Shown: in pieces, positions 42,581 to 52,369 of the stretch | How the letters are laid out: each line of letters starts with the position of its first letter | Numbering within the stretch: position 1 is the stretch's first letter | Assembly (NCBI GenBank): GCA_902476355.1 | Contig: CABSCS010000005.1 | Coordinates: 32,793 to 96,792 of the forward strand | Length of the DNA stretch: 64,000 nt | Source of the DNA: UMGS2069 sp900557585 | GTDB lineage: Bacteria; Bacillota; Clostridia; Christensenellales; UBA1242 | Direction: 5' to 3' | The notes under the pieces: generated by a model | Database searches by the model: none | What the model was told of the DNA's origin: nothing | The model's input: the letters and a program-made list of their open reading frames with translations, nothing else | Position numbers and translations under genes: made by a program

Positions 42581-44665
42581 TTAAAGTTTTTTGATGAGTT
42601 TAAGGTCAACTCTTCCGCGTTCGTCAATTTTGATAACTTCAACTTCAACGCGGTCACCAATGTTCACAACATCTTCAACTCTTTCAACACGTTTGCTTGA
42701 AAGTTTAGAAATGTGAATCATTCCGTCTACATTTTCTGTAAGTTCAACAAATGCACCAAATTGCATGATGCGAACAACAGTTCCTGTATATCTTTCGCCA
42801 ATTTCTGGTTCAAAAACAATGCCCATGATGATCTCTTTTGCTTTCAATGCTTTTTCTTCATCAGCAGAAGCAATCATAACGCGTCCGTCATCTTCAATGT
42901 CAATTTTAACGCCAGTTTCATCAATAATTTTATTGATTGTCTTTCCGCCAGAACCGATAACTTCGCCAATTTTTTCAGGGTCAATGTTAAATGAAATAAT
43001 CTTTGGAGCATATTTGCTCATTGTCTTTCTTGGTTCAGGAAGGCAAGCAAGCATTTTGCCCATGATGTGCATTCTTCCGTCACGTGCTTGTGCAAGAGCG
43101 CGAGTTAAAATGTCTTTATCGATACCTTTAATTTTGATATCCATTTGAATTGCTGTGATTCCTTTTTCAGTTCCAGCAACTTTAAAGTCCATGTCGCCAT
43201 AGAAGTCTTCTGCGCCTTGAATATCTGTAAGAACGATAACTTTTCCGGTTTTCTCGTCTTTGATAAGACCCATTGCGCAACCTGCAACAGGGGCTTTGAT
43301 TGGAACGCCAGCGTCCATAAGAGAAAGTGTTGAAGCACAAACAGATGCCATTGATGATGAACCGTTTGAACTTAAAACTTCTGAAACAAGACGAAGTGCA
43401 TATGGGAACTCTTCTTCACTTGGAATTACTGGTTCCAAAGCACGTTCTGCCAAAGCACCATGTCCAATTTCTCTTCTTCCTGGTGAACGGATTGGTTTTG
43501 CTTCGCCAGTTGCATAGCCAGGCATGTTATAGTGATGGATATATCTTTTATATTCTTCGTTATCAAGACCATCAAGTTTTTGAACTTCTGAAATTGTTCC
43601 AAGAGTCAAAGCGTTGAGAACTTGTGTTTGTCCACGAGTGAACACACTTGAACCGTGAACTCTTGGCAAAATGCCAGTTTCGCACCAAATTGGACGAACT
43701 TCTGTAAGGGCTCTTCCGTCTGGACGAATTTCTTTGTCAACAATCATTCTTCTTACTTTTTCTTTTTTGAGTTTATAAAGAACATCGTTAATTTGAAGTG
43801 CGCCATCTGGATATTTTTCTGCAAAGTGTGCTTTTGTTTCTTCTTCCAAAGCCTCTACTTTTGCGTCACGTTCTGCACGGTCGGTTGTAACTTCAAGAGC
43901 CTCATCCATTTTCTTGTCTGCAAAGTCGATGATTTCTTTCTTCATGTCTTCTGGAACTGTGAAGAGTTCAACGTCTTTCTTTGGTTTGCCAACTTCTTTT
44001 TGAATGTCGTCAATGAAAGCGCAAATTTGTTTGATATATTCATGACCAAACATGATTGCATCAAGCATTTCTTGTTCAGAAATTTCTTCTGCACCTGCTT
44101 CAACCATCATGATTGCGTCTTTTGTTCCAGAAAGTGTTAAATGAAGACGACTCTTTTCACTTTCTTCTTGATTTGGGTTGATGATATATTTTCCATCAAT
44201 CATTCCAACAACAACAGAGCCAGTTGGTCCGTTGAAAGGAATGTCTGAAATTGTAAGTGCAACAGATGAACCAATCATTGCAAGCACTTCTGGTGGATTG
44301 TCTGGGTCAACAGAAAGAGCGGTTGCAACAACAACCACGTCATTATAAAATCCTTTTGGGAAAAGTGGACGAATTGGACGGTCAATAAGACGAGATGTTA
44401 AAATTGCCTTGTCGCTTTCTCTTCCTTCACGTTTTTTGAAACTTCCTGGGATTTTTCCAACAGAATACATTTTTTCTTCAAAGTTAACGTTGAGTGGGAA
44501 AAAGTCCATTCCTTCTCTTGGTTTTTCAGACATTGTAACGTTCACCATTACAGTTGTTTCGCCACATGAAACCATGCAAAAACCATTTGAAAATTCTGCG
44601 TATTTTCCGGTTTTCACAACAAGGTCTTTGCCAGCGATGTTTGTTTTAAAAATTCTTCCTTCCAT
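42581..44665 (-). CDS. pnp: Polyribonucleotide nucleotidyltransferase (PNPase)
   Basis: Phosphorolytic 3'-5' exoribonuclease of the degradosome. Two RNase PH-like domains are followed by a KH domain (GSGGKTINKIIDETG) and an S1 domain (GTVVRIMQFGAFVEL). The length of 694 is standard. AAAGGAG precedes the ATG at 44665. It follows rpsO in the classic order, with an intrinsic terminator between them, so pnp is probably expressed partly by read-through. Confidence 0.99.
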   Translation of the reverse strand: MEGRIFKTNIAGKDLVVKTGKYAEFSNGFCMVSCGETTVMVNVTMSEKPREGMDFFPLNVNFEEKMYSVGKIPGSFKKREGRESDKAILTSRLIDRPIRPLFPKGFYNDVVVVATALSVDPDNPPEVLAMIGSSVALTISDIPFNGPTGSVVVGMIDGKYIINPNQEESEKSRLHLTLSGTKDAIMMVEAGAEEISEQEMLDAIMFGHEYIKQICAFIDDIQKEVGKPKKDVELFTVPEDMKKEIIDFADKKMDEALEVTTDRAERDAKVEALEEETKAHFAEKYPDGALQINDVLYKLKKEKVRRMIVDKEIRPDGRALTEVRPIWCETGILPRVHGSSVFTRGQTQVLNALTLGTISEVQKLDGLDNEEYKRYIHHYNMPGYATGEAKPIRSPGRREIGHGALAERALEPVIPSEEEFPYALRLVSEVLSSNGSSSMASVCASTLSLMDAGVPIKAPVAGCAMGLIKDEKTGKVIVLTDIQGAEDFYGDMDFKVAGTEKGITAIQMDIKIKGIDKDILTRALAQARDGRMHIMGKMLACLPEPRKTMSKYAPKIISFNIDPEKIGEVIGSGGKTINKIIDETGVKIDIEDDGRVMIASADEEKALKAKEIIMGIVFEPEIGERYTGTVVRIMQFGAFVELTENVDGMIHISKLSSKRVERVEDVVNIGDRVEVEVIKIDERGRVDLKLIKKL

Positions 44666-44683
44666 ATTTTTCTCCTTTTTTTC

Positions 44684-44719
44684 AAAAATAAAGGGCGCAA
44701 GATAAAATACCCCGCCCCC
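44684..44719 (-). terminator. Intrinsic terminator between rpsO and pnp
   Basis: On the minus strand GGGCG pairs with CGCCC around about 15 nt and is followed by TTTATTTTT. It lies within the short rpsO-pnp gap and would reduce read-through. Confidence 0.65.
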
Positions 44720-44728
44720 AAATATTTT

Positions 44729-44992
44729 CTATTTTCTGATGTTAAGTTTTGCAATCAAGTCTCTGTAACCATCAAGATTTGTTTCTTTAAGATAGTTCAA
44801 AAGACCTCTTCTGCGTCCAACAAGTTGAAGAAGTCCACGACGTGAATGGTCGTCTTGTTTGTTTGATTTCAAGTGCTCTGTAAGGTGATTGATTCTTTCA
44901 GTCAAAAGAGCAATTTGAACTTCTGGTGAACCTGTGTCGCCTTCGGTTCTTGCATATTCAGCAATGATTGCTTGTTTTTTTGCTTTATCCAT
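44729..44992 (-). CDS. rpsO: 30S ribosomal protein S15
   Basis: Primary 16S rRNA-binding protein. The conserved GDTGSPEVQIALLTERI and DDHSRRGLLQLVGRRR are present. The start is taken at 44992 (MDKAKKQAIIAEY), 7 nt after GGGAGG; the frame opens five codons earlier, but that start would overlap the Shine-Dalgarno. This gives 87 residues, close to the usual 88-89. The leader is structured and probably autoregulatory. Confidence 0.98.
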   Translation of the reverse strand: MDKAKKQAIIAEYARTEGDTGSPEVQIALLTERINHLTEHLKSNKQDDHSRRGLLQLVGRRRGLLNYLKETNLDGYRDLIAKLNIRK

Positions 44993-45088
44993 AGTTTTTC
45001 CTCCCATTTAAAATTTGCCACAAGGTTTAGCCATCTTGAAACCGAAAAACTTTAAAGGTTTCAAGCACCTAACCCAAGGTACGCAAAG
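44993..45088 (-). promoter_or_regulatory. Putative S15-binding rpsO leader
   Basis: The roughly 90-nt leader contains a 9-bp hairpin CTTGAAACC/GGTTTCAAG. It is enclosed by complementary outer segments CCTTGGGTTAG and CTAAACCTTG (one bulge), giving a junction-like fold just before the Shine-Dalgarno. Firmicutes rpsO leaders bind S15 for feedback control; that this one does so is inference. Confidence 0.6.
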
Positions 45089-45117
45089 ATTGTATCATTT
45101 TTAGTTTAAAAAGTAAA
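45089..45117 (-). promoter_or_regulatory. rpsO promoter
   Basis: On the minus strand TTTACT (45112-45117) and TACAAT (45089-45094) are 17 nt apart. Confidence 0.7.
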
Positions 45118-45146
45118 GTGTTTTATCAAATATTTTCAAAATTTTA

Positions 45147-47246
45147 TCAGTTCACGCTTGAACGATTCACGAATTGAATGTTGTCAATTTCCTTGATTCT
45201 TTCCATGATTTGATTGGTCTCGTCAAGGTTGCGAACTTTGATGCTTACAACAACCTCGAACTTGCCTTCTGAAACGATTCGGCAAGTTATTGTGTTCATT
45301 TTCACTTTCATGTCATAAAGAACATCAATAATTTTTGAAAGCATGCCGTCTTCATCTTTTCCAACAATGCGAAGCACAAGGTCATATTTGCGATATGGAT
45401 TGAAAGTTTCGCCCGTTTTCCACTCGGCGTTCAAAGTTCTGTCTGTGTCTACATTTTTAAGGTTCACACAAGACTTGCAGTGAACTGTGATTGTTCCCGA
45501 ATTAGACTCGATTGCAACAATTTCGTCACCCGGAACTGGGTTGCAACATCTTGCAAGTTTCACACCCGAAACATCACTGCCCTCGATATAAATTGGGCAC
45601 TCTTCTTTCTTTTCGCTTTCGTGTCGGCTTTTCTTTATTTGACGCGCAATTGAAACAATGTCAAACGCGTTTATTCCACCCGCGCCAACGCTTGCGAACA
45701 TGTCGTCAAACGAATATACCAAATATTTTCGATTGCACTCTTCCAAAAGTTCTGGCGACAAGATTTCACCCATAGAAATTCCAGTTACTTCCGCAGTCTT
45801 TTCAACCATGGTTTTACCCTTTTTCACAGTTTCTGGATTGATGTTTCTTTTAAAGTAGTTTCGAATGTTTTGTCTTGCATGTGAACTTACAACAAATTTG
45901 AGCCAGTCACGTGATGGCTTTTTGTCTTTATCTGTGATAATTTCAACAACATCACCAGTTTCAAGAGTTCTTGAAAGCGGAACTTTTTTGCCGTTTACTT
46001 TTGCACCAACGCAGGTGTCTCCAATGTCGGTGTGAACTGCATAGGCAAAGTCGACCGGTGTGGATTTTTCAGGCAAAGAAATTGGCTTGAACTTTGGAGT
46101 TAGAACCCAAATTTCGCTTGTTGCCAAGTCCATTGACATAACCTTTATGAACGAAGAACTGTCTTTGATTTGTTTTTCATTTTCAACCGCATCTTTAATC
46201 CAGTTGAGTTCTTTTTCATATTCTTCTTTTTTTGCTTCACCAGACTTATAACGCCAGTGTGAAGCAATTCCATATTCGCAAAGTTCATGCATTTCAAAAG
46301 TTCGAATTTGAACTTCGAAAGGAGTTCCATCTTTCATTAGCACAGTTGTGTGAAGCGACTTATATCCATTTGCCTTTGGACTTGCAATATAGTCTTTGAT
46401 TCTTCCCGGAACTGGACGATAAAGCGAATGCACAATTCCCAGCACTTGATAGCACTGTTCAACCGTTTCAACAATCACTCGAAAAGCAATTGCGTCATAA
46501 ATTTTTGCAGTACCTTTGCTTTTAATTTTCTTATAAAGGCTATAAACATGCTTGAAACGGCTTTGAACTTCGTGTTTGATTCCTTCTTTTGCAAGTGCGT
46601 TTTCAAAGGTTTCGGTGATAGATTTCATCTTTTCTTGTGATTTTTTATATTTGCGATCAGATTCGTTTTTCACCTTTTCATATTCTTCTGGGTTCAAATA
46701 TTTGAAGCAGGTGTCTTCCATTTCTCTTTTCATGGCATTAAAGCCCATGCGTTCAGCAAGCGGAACAAACAAGTTCATGGTTTCTGAACAAAACTTTATG
46801 CGTTTGTCTTCGGAAAGATATTCAACTGTTCGAATGTTATGAAGCCTGTCTGCAAGTTTAATCAAAATCACGCGCAAATCTTTGCTCATTGCAATGAACA
46901 TGCGTTTGAGTGAGTCCATTTCAACAATTTCTTTGTTGTCATAGTGAATGCGGTTGATTTTCGAAACACCTTTAACAAGTTTTTCAACCTCGTCACCAAA
47001 CTCTTGCTTTATTTGTTTGAAAGTTACTGATGTGTCTTCAACAGTGTCGTGCAAAAGGGCTGCGGCAATTGTTGCCTCGTCCATTTTCATTTCAATTAAA
47101 ATTGTCGCAACAGCAATTGGGTGAACAATATACGGTTCACCGCTTTTTCTTTTTTCGTTCTTATGTGCTTCTGATGCAAAATAATATGCTTTTTTGATAA
47201 GTTCACTGTCACCGTAATTTTGTTTTACAAGGTCAAGAAATTCCAT
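45147..47246 (-). CDS. rel: Bifunctional (p)ppGpp synthetase/hydrolase, RelA/SpoT family
   Basis: Stringent-response enzyme. It has an N-terminal HD hydrolase domain with LLHDTVEDT (H66-D67), a synthetase domain (about 230-350, with SPKANGYKSLHTTV), a TGS domain (about 385-445) and a C-terminal ACT domain. The complete HD motif predicts hydrolase as well as synthetase activity. 699 residues is somewhat below the usual 720-740. AAGGAGA precedes the ATG, three nt after the recJ stop, so it is co-transcribed with recJ, as in many clostridia. Confidence 0.97.
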   Translation of the reverse strand: MEFLDLVKQNYGDSELIKKAYYFASEAHKNEKRKSGEPYIVHPIAVATILIEMKMDEATIAAALLHDTVEDTSVTFKQIKQEFGDEVEKLVKGVSKINRIHYDNKEIVEMDSLKRMFIAMSKDLRVILIKLADRLHNIRTVEYLSEDKRIKFCSETMNLFVPLAERMGFNAMKREMEDTCFKYLNPEEYEKVKNESDRKYKKSQEKMKSITETFENALAKEGIKHEVQSRFKHVYSLYKKIKSKGTAKIYDAIAFRVIVETVEQCYQVLGIVHSLYRPVPGRIKDYIASPKANGYKSLHTTVLMKDGTPFEVQIRTFEMHELCEYGIASHWRYKSGEAKKEEYEKELNWIKDAVENEKQIKDSSSFIKVMSMDLATSEIWVLTPKFKPISLPEKSTPVDFAYAVHTDIGDTCVGAKVNGKKVPLSRTLETGDVVEIITDKDKKPSRDWLKFVVSSHARQNIRNYFKRNINPETVKKGKTMVEKTAEVTGISMGEILSPELLEECNRKYLVYSFDDMFASVGAGGINAFDIVSIARQIKKSRHESEKKEECPIYIEGSDVSGVKLARCCNPVPGDEIVAIESNSGTITVHCKSCVNLKNVDTDRTLNAEWKTGETFNPYRKYDLVLRIVGKDEDGMLSKIIDVLYDMKVKMNTITCRIVSEGKFEVVVSIKVRNLDETNQIMERIKEIDNIQFVNRSSVN

Positions 47247-47249
47247 TTA

Positions 47250-49562
47250 TTATCTCCTTGATGCAATTTTATTCATGAATGAAGAAGAACCAAGTTCTCT
47301 TTTTGGTGGATTTACAACAACAGAAACCGAAAATTCTGGTTCAAATTCAAGTTTCATAAATCCAAGTTCAACAAATGCAAGAAGCGAGAAAATCAGTTGT
47401 GAGCACGAAAGTCCGCCCTCGACAGCATTGATTTTTTGAACCCACTCGAAAATGTTGTTTGCTTTTATGCTTTTTGCGCTCTTTTTGAAAATGTTATATG
47501 CCATCACGCTGACATCTCTGCCTGTTCGAAGTTCTTCTTCAAGATTTTGTTTGAATGCAGGAACAAATACATTGTAATTTTCAGCAAAAGCAACTTTTTC
47601 ATTCGTGAAAATTGTACGCGTGAATATGACAGTTTTATACCCTGAAAAGTCAAAAGTTGAAACTGGATATTCATGACTTATTAAAATTGTGTTTTGTTTG
47701 TTTTTAAGTGGAACATGTGAAAGTGTAAAGTTTTTAAGTTTTGGCAAAAAGTTTGCAAGTCTTGATGCAATTTTTTTGCTGTCCACAACGACAATGGTTC
47801 CAAACAAAGAATTTTGGTTTTGCAAAAGAATGTTTTCAAGGTCGTGCATTTGATAATAATGCACATTTTTGCTTTGTTTTCCCTCGGCTTCAAACTTGTT
47901 TAAAAGCGAAACAATGGTTTCTTTTTCTTTGTCGATTCCAATTTTAAGTTCTTTCACAAAAACGTCTTTCAAAATTGCCTGAGCATAGGTTTTGCTTTTG
48001 AAAGTGTTGTTTTCAAGTTCAATGATAAGGTGCTTTTTGACTGGCGATTTTAAAACTCCAACATGCTTTGAACCATTAAAGCACATTATAGTTTTTCCAG
48101 ATTTTGTTGATGCACGATAGTGTTTGAACGCACTGTCTTTCATTTGTGAAACAACAAGAGCCTCACAAGGAAGCATGAACACAGGTTTTTCGTTTTGACA
48201 ACCAAAAGGTTCAAGTGCTTTCAGTGACGAAATGAAATCTTTGTTAATGTCTTTTTCTTCAATTTCAATGTCATATTGTTCGCCAAGCAAAAACTCTTTT
48301 TGCGAAACAGTTTTGTTCATGTTTTGCGAAATTTCTTTTTTGAAAACATCAAACTTGTCTTTTTCAAGTTCAACACCAACCGCCATTTTGTGTCCACCAA
48401 AACGAATAAGGTTTGAACTTGACTTTGTCAAAAGCATGTGAAGGTCAATTGTGTCAAGACTTAGATCGGTTCCTTTCAGCGTTCCCTCTTCTGTTTCAGT
48501 GAAAATGATTGCTGGGCGGTTATAATCATGGCAAATTCTTGAAGCCAAAATTCCAAGAACACCTTGGTGAAAATTGCCTTTCAAAAGAATGATATTTTCT
48601 CTTGTAAGGTCAGTTTTTTCCATTTCTTTTTCAAGAACTGAAACACCCTCAAAAATGCTGTTTAGGCGCTCTTCATTGTCCTTTAAAATTTCGCTGTAAC
48701 ACTGTGCCAAAAGAGTTTCATCTTCTTCAACCAAAAAGTCGAAGACTTTTTTGCCTTGGCTCATTCGCCCACTCGCGTTGAGGCGTGGAACAATCTTAAA
48801 CGCAACATCGGTTCCTGAAACATCTTCAAGGTTCAAGTTTTTAAGCATGAAAGAAATGCTTTTCATGCATTGTTTTTTCGCAAGCATTTCAATGCCAAGT
48901 TTTGCAATTATTCGGTTTTCTGAAACAAGCGGAACAATATCACCAATTGTTGCAATTGAAACAATGTCGAAATATTCTGAAATGTTTTCTCTTCCATCAA
49001 TCGCCTCAACAACTTTCAAAGCAACGCCCGCACCACAAAGCCCATTAAATTCGTATTCTTGACCACTTTTCTTTGGGTCTATCACAATGCAAGAAGGAAG
49101 AGTTTCTGCTGGTTCATGGTGGTCAGTTACAATCACGTCTATTCCAAGTTCTTTGATTTTTTGAACCTCGGAAACAGCAGTAACACCAAGGTCAACAGTA
49201 ATCATCAGGTCTGGATTTGATTCTTTTTTGATTGTGTCAATCATGTCAAACGACAAACCATAGCCATCATCAAAACGATTTGGAATGAAAACATCAACAT
49301 CAATGCCCTTTTTCTTGAAAAAACGATACAAAACAACGCATGCGGAAATTCCATCGCAGTCATAATCGCCATAAACGACGATTTTTTCCTTGTTTGCAAT
49401 GGCAGTTTTAATTCTTTCAGTTGCCTCTTTCATTCCGTCAAGTTTGAAAGGGTCAAGCATTTTTTCGGTTGTTGGATTCAAATATTCTTCAAGTTTTTCA
49501 GGAGTGTCTATTCCTTTTTTCGCAAGAAAATTTATAATCCTTGGGTCAAGTTTCTGGTTCAT
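47250..49562 (-). CDS. recJ: Single-stranded-DNA-specific exonuclease RecJ
   Basis: 5'-3' ssDNA exonuclease of recombination and repair. Phosphoesterase motifs are VVYGDYDCDGISA (motif I, usually DYDVDG), TVDLG and VTDHHEPAE (the DHH motif), with a DHHA1 region about GGHKMAVGVEL. 770 residues including a C-terminal extension with helicase-remnant-like sequence, as usual for Firmicutes. AAAGGAAAG precedes the ATG. The 290-nt upstream gap shows no convincing promoter to my eye. Confidence 0.96.
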   Translation of the reverse strand: MNQKLDPRIINFLAKKGIDTPEKLEEYLNPTTEKMLDPFKLDGMKEATERIKTAIANKEKIVVYGDYDCDGISACVVLYRFFKKKGIDVDVFIPNRFDDGYGLSFDMIDTIKKESNPDLMITVDLGVTAVSEVQKIKELGIDVIVTDHHEPAETLPSCIVIDPKKSGQEYEFNGLCGAGVALKVVEAIDGRENISEYFDIVSIATIGDIVPLVSENRIIAKLGIEMLAKKQCMKSISFMLKNLNLEDVSGTDVAFKIVPRLNASGRMSQGKKVFDFLVEEDETLLAQCYSEILKDNEERLNSIFEGVSVLEKEMEKTDLTRENIILLKGNFHQGVLGILASRICHDYNRPAIIFTETEEGTLKGTDLSLDTIDLHMLLTKSSSNLIRFGGHKMAVGVELEKDKFDVFKKEISQNMNKTVSQKEFLLGEQYDIEIEEKDINKDFISSLKALEPFGCQNEKPVFMLPCEALVVSQMKDSAFKHYRASTKSGKTIMCFNGSKHVGVLKSPVKKHLIIELENNTFKSKTYAQAILKDVFVKELKIGIDKEKETIVSLLNKFEAEGKQSKNVHYYQMHDLENILLQNQNSLFGTIVVVDSKKIASRLANFLPKLKNFTLSHVPLKNKQNTILISHEYPVSTFDFSGYKTVIFTRTIFTNEKVAFAENYNVFVPAFKQNLEEELRTGRDVSVMAYNIFKKSAKSIKANNIFEWVQKINAVEGGLSCSQLIFSLLAFVELGFMKLEFEPEFSVSVVVNPPKRELGSSSFMNKIASRR

Positions 49563-49763
49563 TTTCTTTCCTTTTTATTTTGTTTTTTGATGTTTTTTTA
49601 TATATTTTTGTTTTTTTTACATGGTTGCAATTGATTTATTTCAAATCTACATTCGCTTTAAAAGTTTTGATGCTTTAAAAGTAAATACTAAAAGATTTAA
49701 TTTTGAATTTATAATGATATTTTTTTGTGTTTATATTTTGCATAAAGTGCGTAAATAAACAAA

Positions 49764-49827
49764 AAAGCCCGACAACCAACAAACCCCATATTTCTATGAA
49801 GTGTTGATTTTCAGGCTTATTTTTTTA
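49764..49827 (-). terminator. Long intrinsic terminator after secF
   Basis: On the minus strand AAGCCTGAAAATCAACA pairs almost fully with TGTTGGTTGTCGGGCTT, followed by T6. It ends the secDF transcript. Confidence 0.85.
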
Positions 49828-49852
49828 CTATAATTGTTAAAAGTTTAAAAAA

Positions 49853-50812
49853 CTATTTTGTTTTCTTTGTGGTTTTCTTTTTTGTTTCAGCAGGTGCAGG
49901 AGAAACATTTTTGCTGAGTCTTGCTCTTTCTGTGTTTGCTTGAACAGTAAGCATTACTGAATGAAGTTTGGTTCCAAGGCAATAATATGAAAAAACTGCT
50001 GTAAGAGCGCAAACAAACATTGTAAGTGCAGAGAAAATTACGGCTCTGATTGGAACGCACATTAAAACGACACAAAGAACCATTACAAGAGCACCAATAA
50101 AGATGAGAGGTTTTCTTGATTCTTTCTCTGAAAGAGAAACAAGTTCTTCCTGAGAAAGAGTTTCGTTGTGTTTCATTTTCTTGTTTTCTCTGATTCTTTC
50201 AAGAAGAAGGATTGTTGCAAAGATTACAAGAACAACTGCTGCCAAAATTTCAATTACTGAAACCAAAGTGATTGGCAAACGTGTGAGAACCAAGAATGAC
50301 ATTGCCATGATAAGGCTGTGAAGCGAAACAACCGCAAGAGTTGCACCAGCAACAATGCCATATCTAATCCAACCCATTATAAAGAGTGCAAGCAAAAGGC
50401 AAACAACGCCAACACTTGTCCAGATTACGGCTTTGTTTGTAACACTTCCGTCGAAAGAGAGAATTTCAACATCTGATGCTGAAATTTCAAGTTTTTCGGC
50501 AATTGCATTTTTAAGTGCGTCTGCATCTTTAATTTTCTTTGTTGCTGTTTTTGCAACAACATAGGTGTCTGTATATTTGTCTTCAATAAAAACTCTTTCA
50601 ACTGTGTAACCTTTTTTATTCATTACACTTTCAAGGTCTTTTGTTGCTGTTTTTGCAGGCATTTCAGCAGAAATTTTAACTTCAACTTGGTTTCCGCCAC
50701 CAATGTCGGTTCCAAGAGAAATTCCAGCAGTCAAAGAAACAACAACTGCTGCAATAATAATCACAAGGCTAACGATTGCATAAAACCAAAGCAAAGATTT
50801 CTTATTTTTCAT
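49853..50812 (-). CDS. secF: Protein translocase subunit SecF
   Basis: Proton-motive-force-driven subunit assisting Sec export, partner of SecD. One N-terminal helix, a periplasm-type P4 region beginning GTDIGGGNQVEVK (in place of the common GIDFTGG) and five further helices are seen. A Lys/Thr-rich tail ends the protein. The start at 50812 overlaps the secD end by 11 nt and uses an AGGGGGAAG site; an upstream frame extension to 50863 lies in secD and is discarded. 319 residues. Confidence 0.9.
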   Translation of the reverse strand: MKNKKSLLWFYAIVSLVIIIAAVVVSLTAGISLGTDIGGGNQVEVKISAEMPAKTATKDLESVMNKKGYTVERVFIEDKYTDTYVVAKTATKKIKDADALKNAIAEKLEISASDVEILSFDGSVTNKAVIWTSVGVVCLLLALFIMGWIRYGIVAGATLAVVSLHSLIMAMSFLVLTRLPITLVSVIEILAAVVLVIFATILLLERIRENKKMKHNETLSQEELVSLSEKESRKPLIFIGALVMVLCVVLMCVPIRAVIFSALTMFVCALTAVFSYYCLGTKLHSVMLTVQANTERARLSKNVSPAPAETKKKTTKKTK

Positions 50813-52139
50813 CTTTAACTTCCCCCTTGTTTTCAAGTCTATATGGTTTTTCAGCCCCATCATTGAATGCTTCGAAAATGTTTACGAAGCCTGGGAGCAT
50901 AACTGCGGTGTTGAACATTGAGATGCATGAGAAGATGCAAGTGATTAAGCCGAACACTCTGAGTCCTGCCCCTGCGACAATAGCAACAACGCCAAAAATG
51001 ACTGTAAGCACTATTCCAGTTGCAAGTACAGGTGAAAGTGATTTTTTATAGCCACTTTCAAGAGATGCAGTGATGGTTTTTCCTTGTTTATATTCTTCTT
51101 CGATTCTTGAAATATAGATGAGTGAAGTTGCAATGACAATTGCATAGCCAAGAGCAATTGCAATTAAACTTGAAAGGCTGAGTTCAACCCATGGGAATGC
51201 CCAAATAAAGAACACAGCAATAATGGTGTCAAACACAAGTGCAAGAAGTTCAAATGCACCAAGAACGCCACCTTTCCAAATTAAATATGCAACACCAAGC
51301 AAAACAACAAGAGCAATTGCAACAAGACCAATAATAAAAGTGATGTCCCAAGTGAAACGAGAGTTGTTTGGGTTTGTTTCAAAATTGATAAATGGCAAAG
51401 TTGAACTCATTGTGTTGATGCAAACAGTGTCTGAGTTGAGACCAACATCCATGCTTCCAAGTCTAACTTTCATTGCAAAATCTTCTGCACTGTCAAATGA
51501 TGCAAAAGAAAGAGGCATTGATGAAGATGCAGTAATGTTTTCAGAACTGAAACTTGTCATCAAGTCGCCACCCATATAAACATAGATAGTTTTTGAAGCC
51601 GCAAGCATTTTCTTGTATTGCTCTACACCATTGTCGTTAAAATTGAGCATGACATAAATCGATGAATTGTATGTGTTCACCGTTACGTCTGTGATATGTT
51701 TGTTTCCAACAATATATGTGTCGTCTGCATTTGAAGAACTGCGAAGTTCGAAAGTTCCAATTCCAATTGCGCTTAAAAGTGTGTATGATTGCTTGAAAGA
51801 GTTCGAGCCATTGATCATGCTTTTATAGCCAATTTCAATACGGATTTTTTCGTTTGCAAGTGCATAGATTGAAGCACCAGAATATCCCTTTTCTTCCAAA
51901 ATATTGCGAATTGTGCTGATTGAATTGTTGATTTTTGCAGTTGAATATTCGCCATCGAGTTCATATTCAGCATAAACACCGCCTGAAAGGTCGGTTGATT
52001 TATTGATTGCCGCAGCAATTGAAGTGAAAGTATATGAATTGAAACGCATTGGTACGAACGCAAAAAGCGAGCCAACAACCAAAGCAATGACAACCAAAAT
52101 GATAAATACTTTCGCAACTTTCTTGTTTATAGGTTTCAT
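50802..52139 (-). CDS. secD: Protein translocase subunit SecD
   Basis: Export-assisting membrane protein. An N-terminal helix (about 9-30), the conserved TDLSGGVYAEYEL, a large extracytoplasmic P1 region and a C-terminal six-helix RND-like domain are recognisable. 445 residues. AAGGA lies about 10 nt before the ATG. It overlaps secF and is preceded by a clear promoter. The pair sits in the common Firmicutes neighbourhood with yajC, tgt and queA. Confidence 0.92.
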   Translation of the reverse strand: MKPINKKVAKVFIILVVIALVVGSLFAFVPMRFNSYTFTSIAAAINKSTDLSGGVYAEYELDGEYSTAKINNSISTIRNILEEKGYSGASIYALANEKIRIEIGYKSMINGSNSFKQSYTLLSAIGIGTFELRSSSNADDTYIVGNKHITDVTVNTYNSSIYVMLNFNDNGVEQYKKMLAASKTIYVYMGGDLMTSFSSENITASSSMPLSFASFDSAEDFAMKVRLGSMDVGLNSDTVCINTMSSTLPFINFETNPNNSRFTWDITFIIGLVAIALVVLLGVAYLIWKGGVLGAFELLALVFDTIIAVFFIWAFPWVELSLSSLIAIALGYAIVIATSLIYISRIEEEYKQGKTITASLESGYKKSLSPVLATGIVLTVIFGVVAIVAGAGLRVFGLITCIFSCISMFNTAVMLPGFVNIFEAFNDGAEKPYRLENKGEVKDEK

Positions 52140-52172
52140 CTAATTTTCGTCCTTACATTTCATTTTGGCAAC

Positions 52173-52202
52173 ATTATACAATATGAAAAAGCATTTGGTC
52201 AA
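52173..52202 (-). promoter_or_regulatory. secDF promoter
   Basis: On the minus strand TTGACC (52197-52202) and TATAAT (52173-52178) are 18 nt apart. Confidence 0.8.
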
Positions 52203-52336
52203 TCTTTTCCGAAAAATACTTGATGAAATTTTGCATAATGCCACACATTTTCATGAATTATTGACAAAAAACTTTGAAAATATTTGATGAAAACCACTTT
52301 TCATTATAATTTTTTACCATGCACGACCACTTTTAA

Positions 52337-52366
52337 AATAAAAAACCACCCGAATGGATGGCTTTA
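52337..52366 (-). terminator. Intrinsic terminator after the TIGR04086-like gene
   Basis: On the minus strand GCCATCC pairs with the GGGTGGT side of AACCACCC with one G-U, and the T-rich tail follows. Confidence 0.7.
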
Positions 52367-52369
52367 TTT

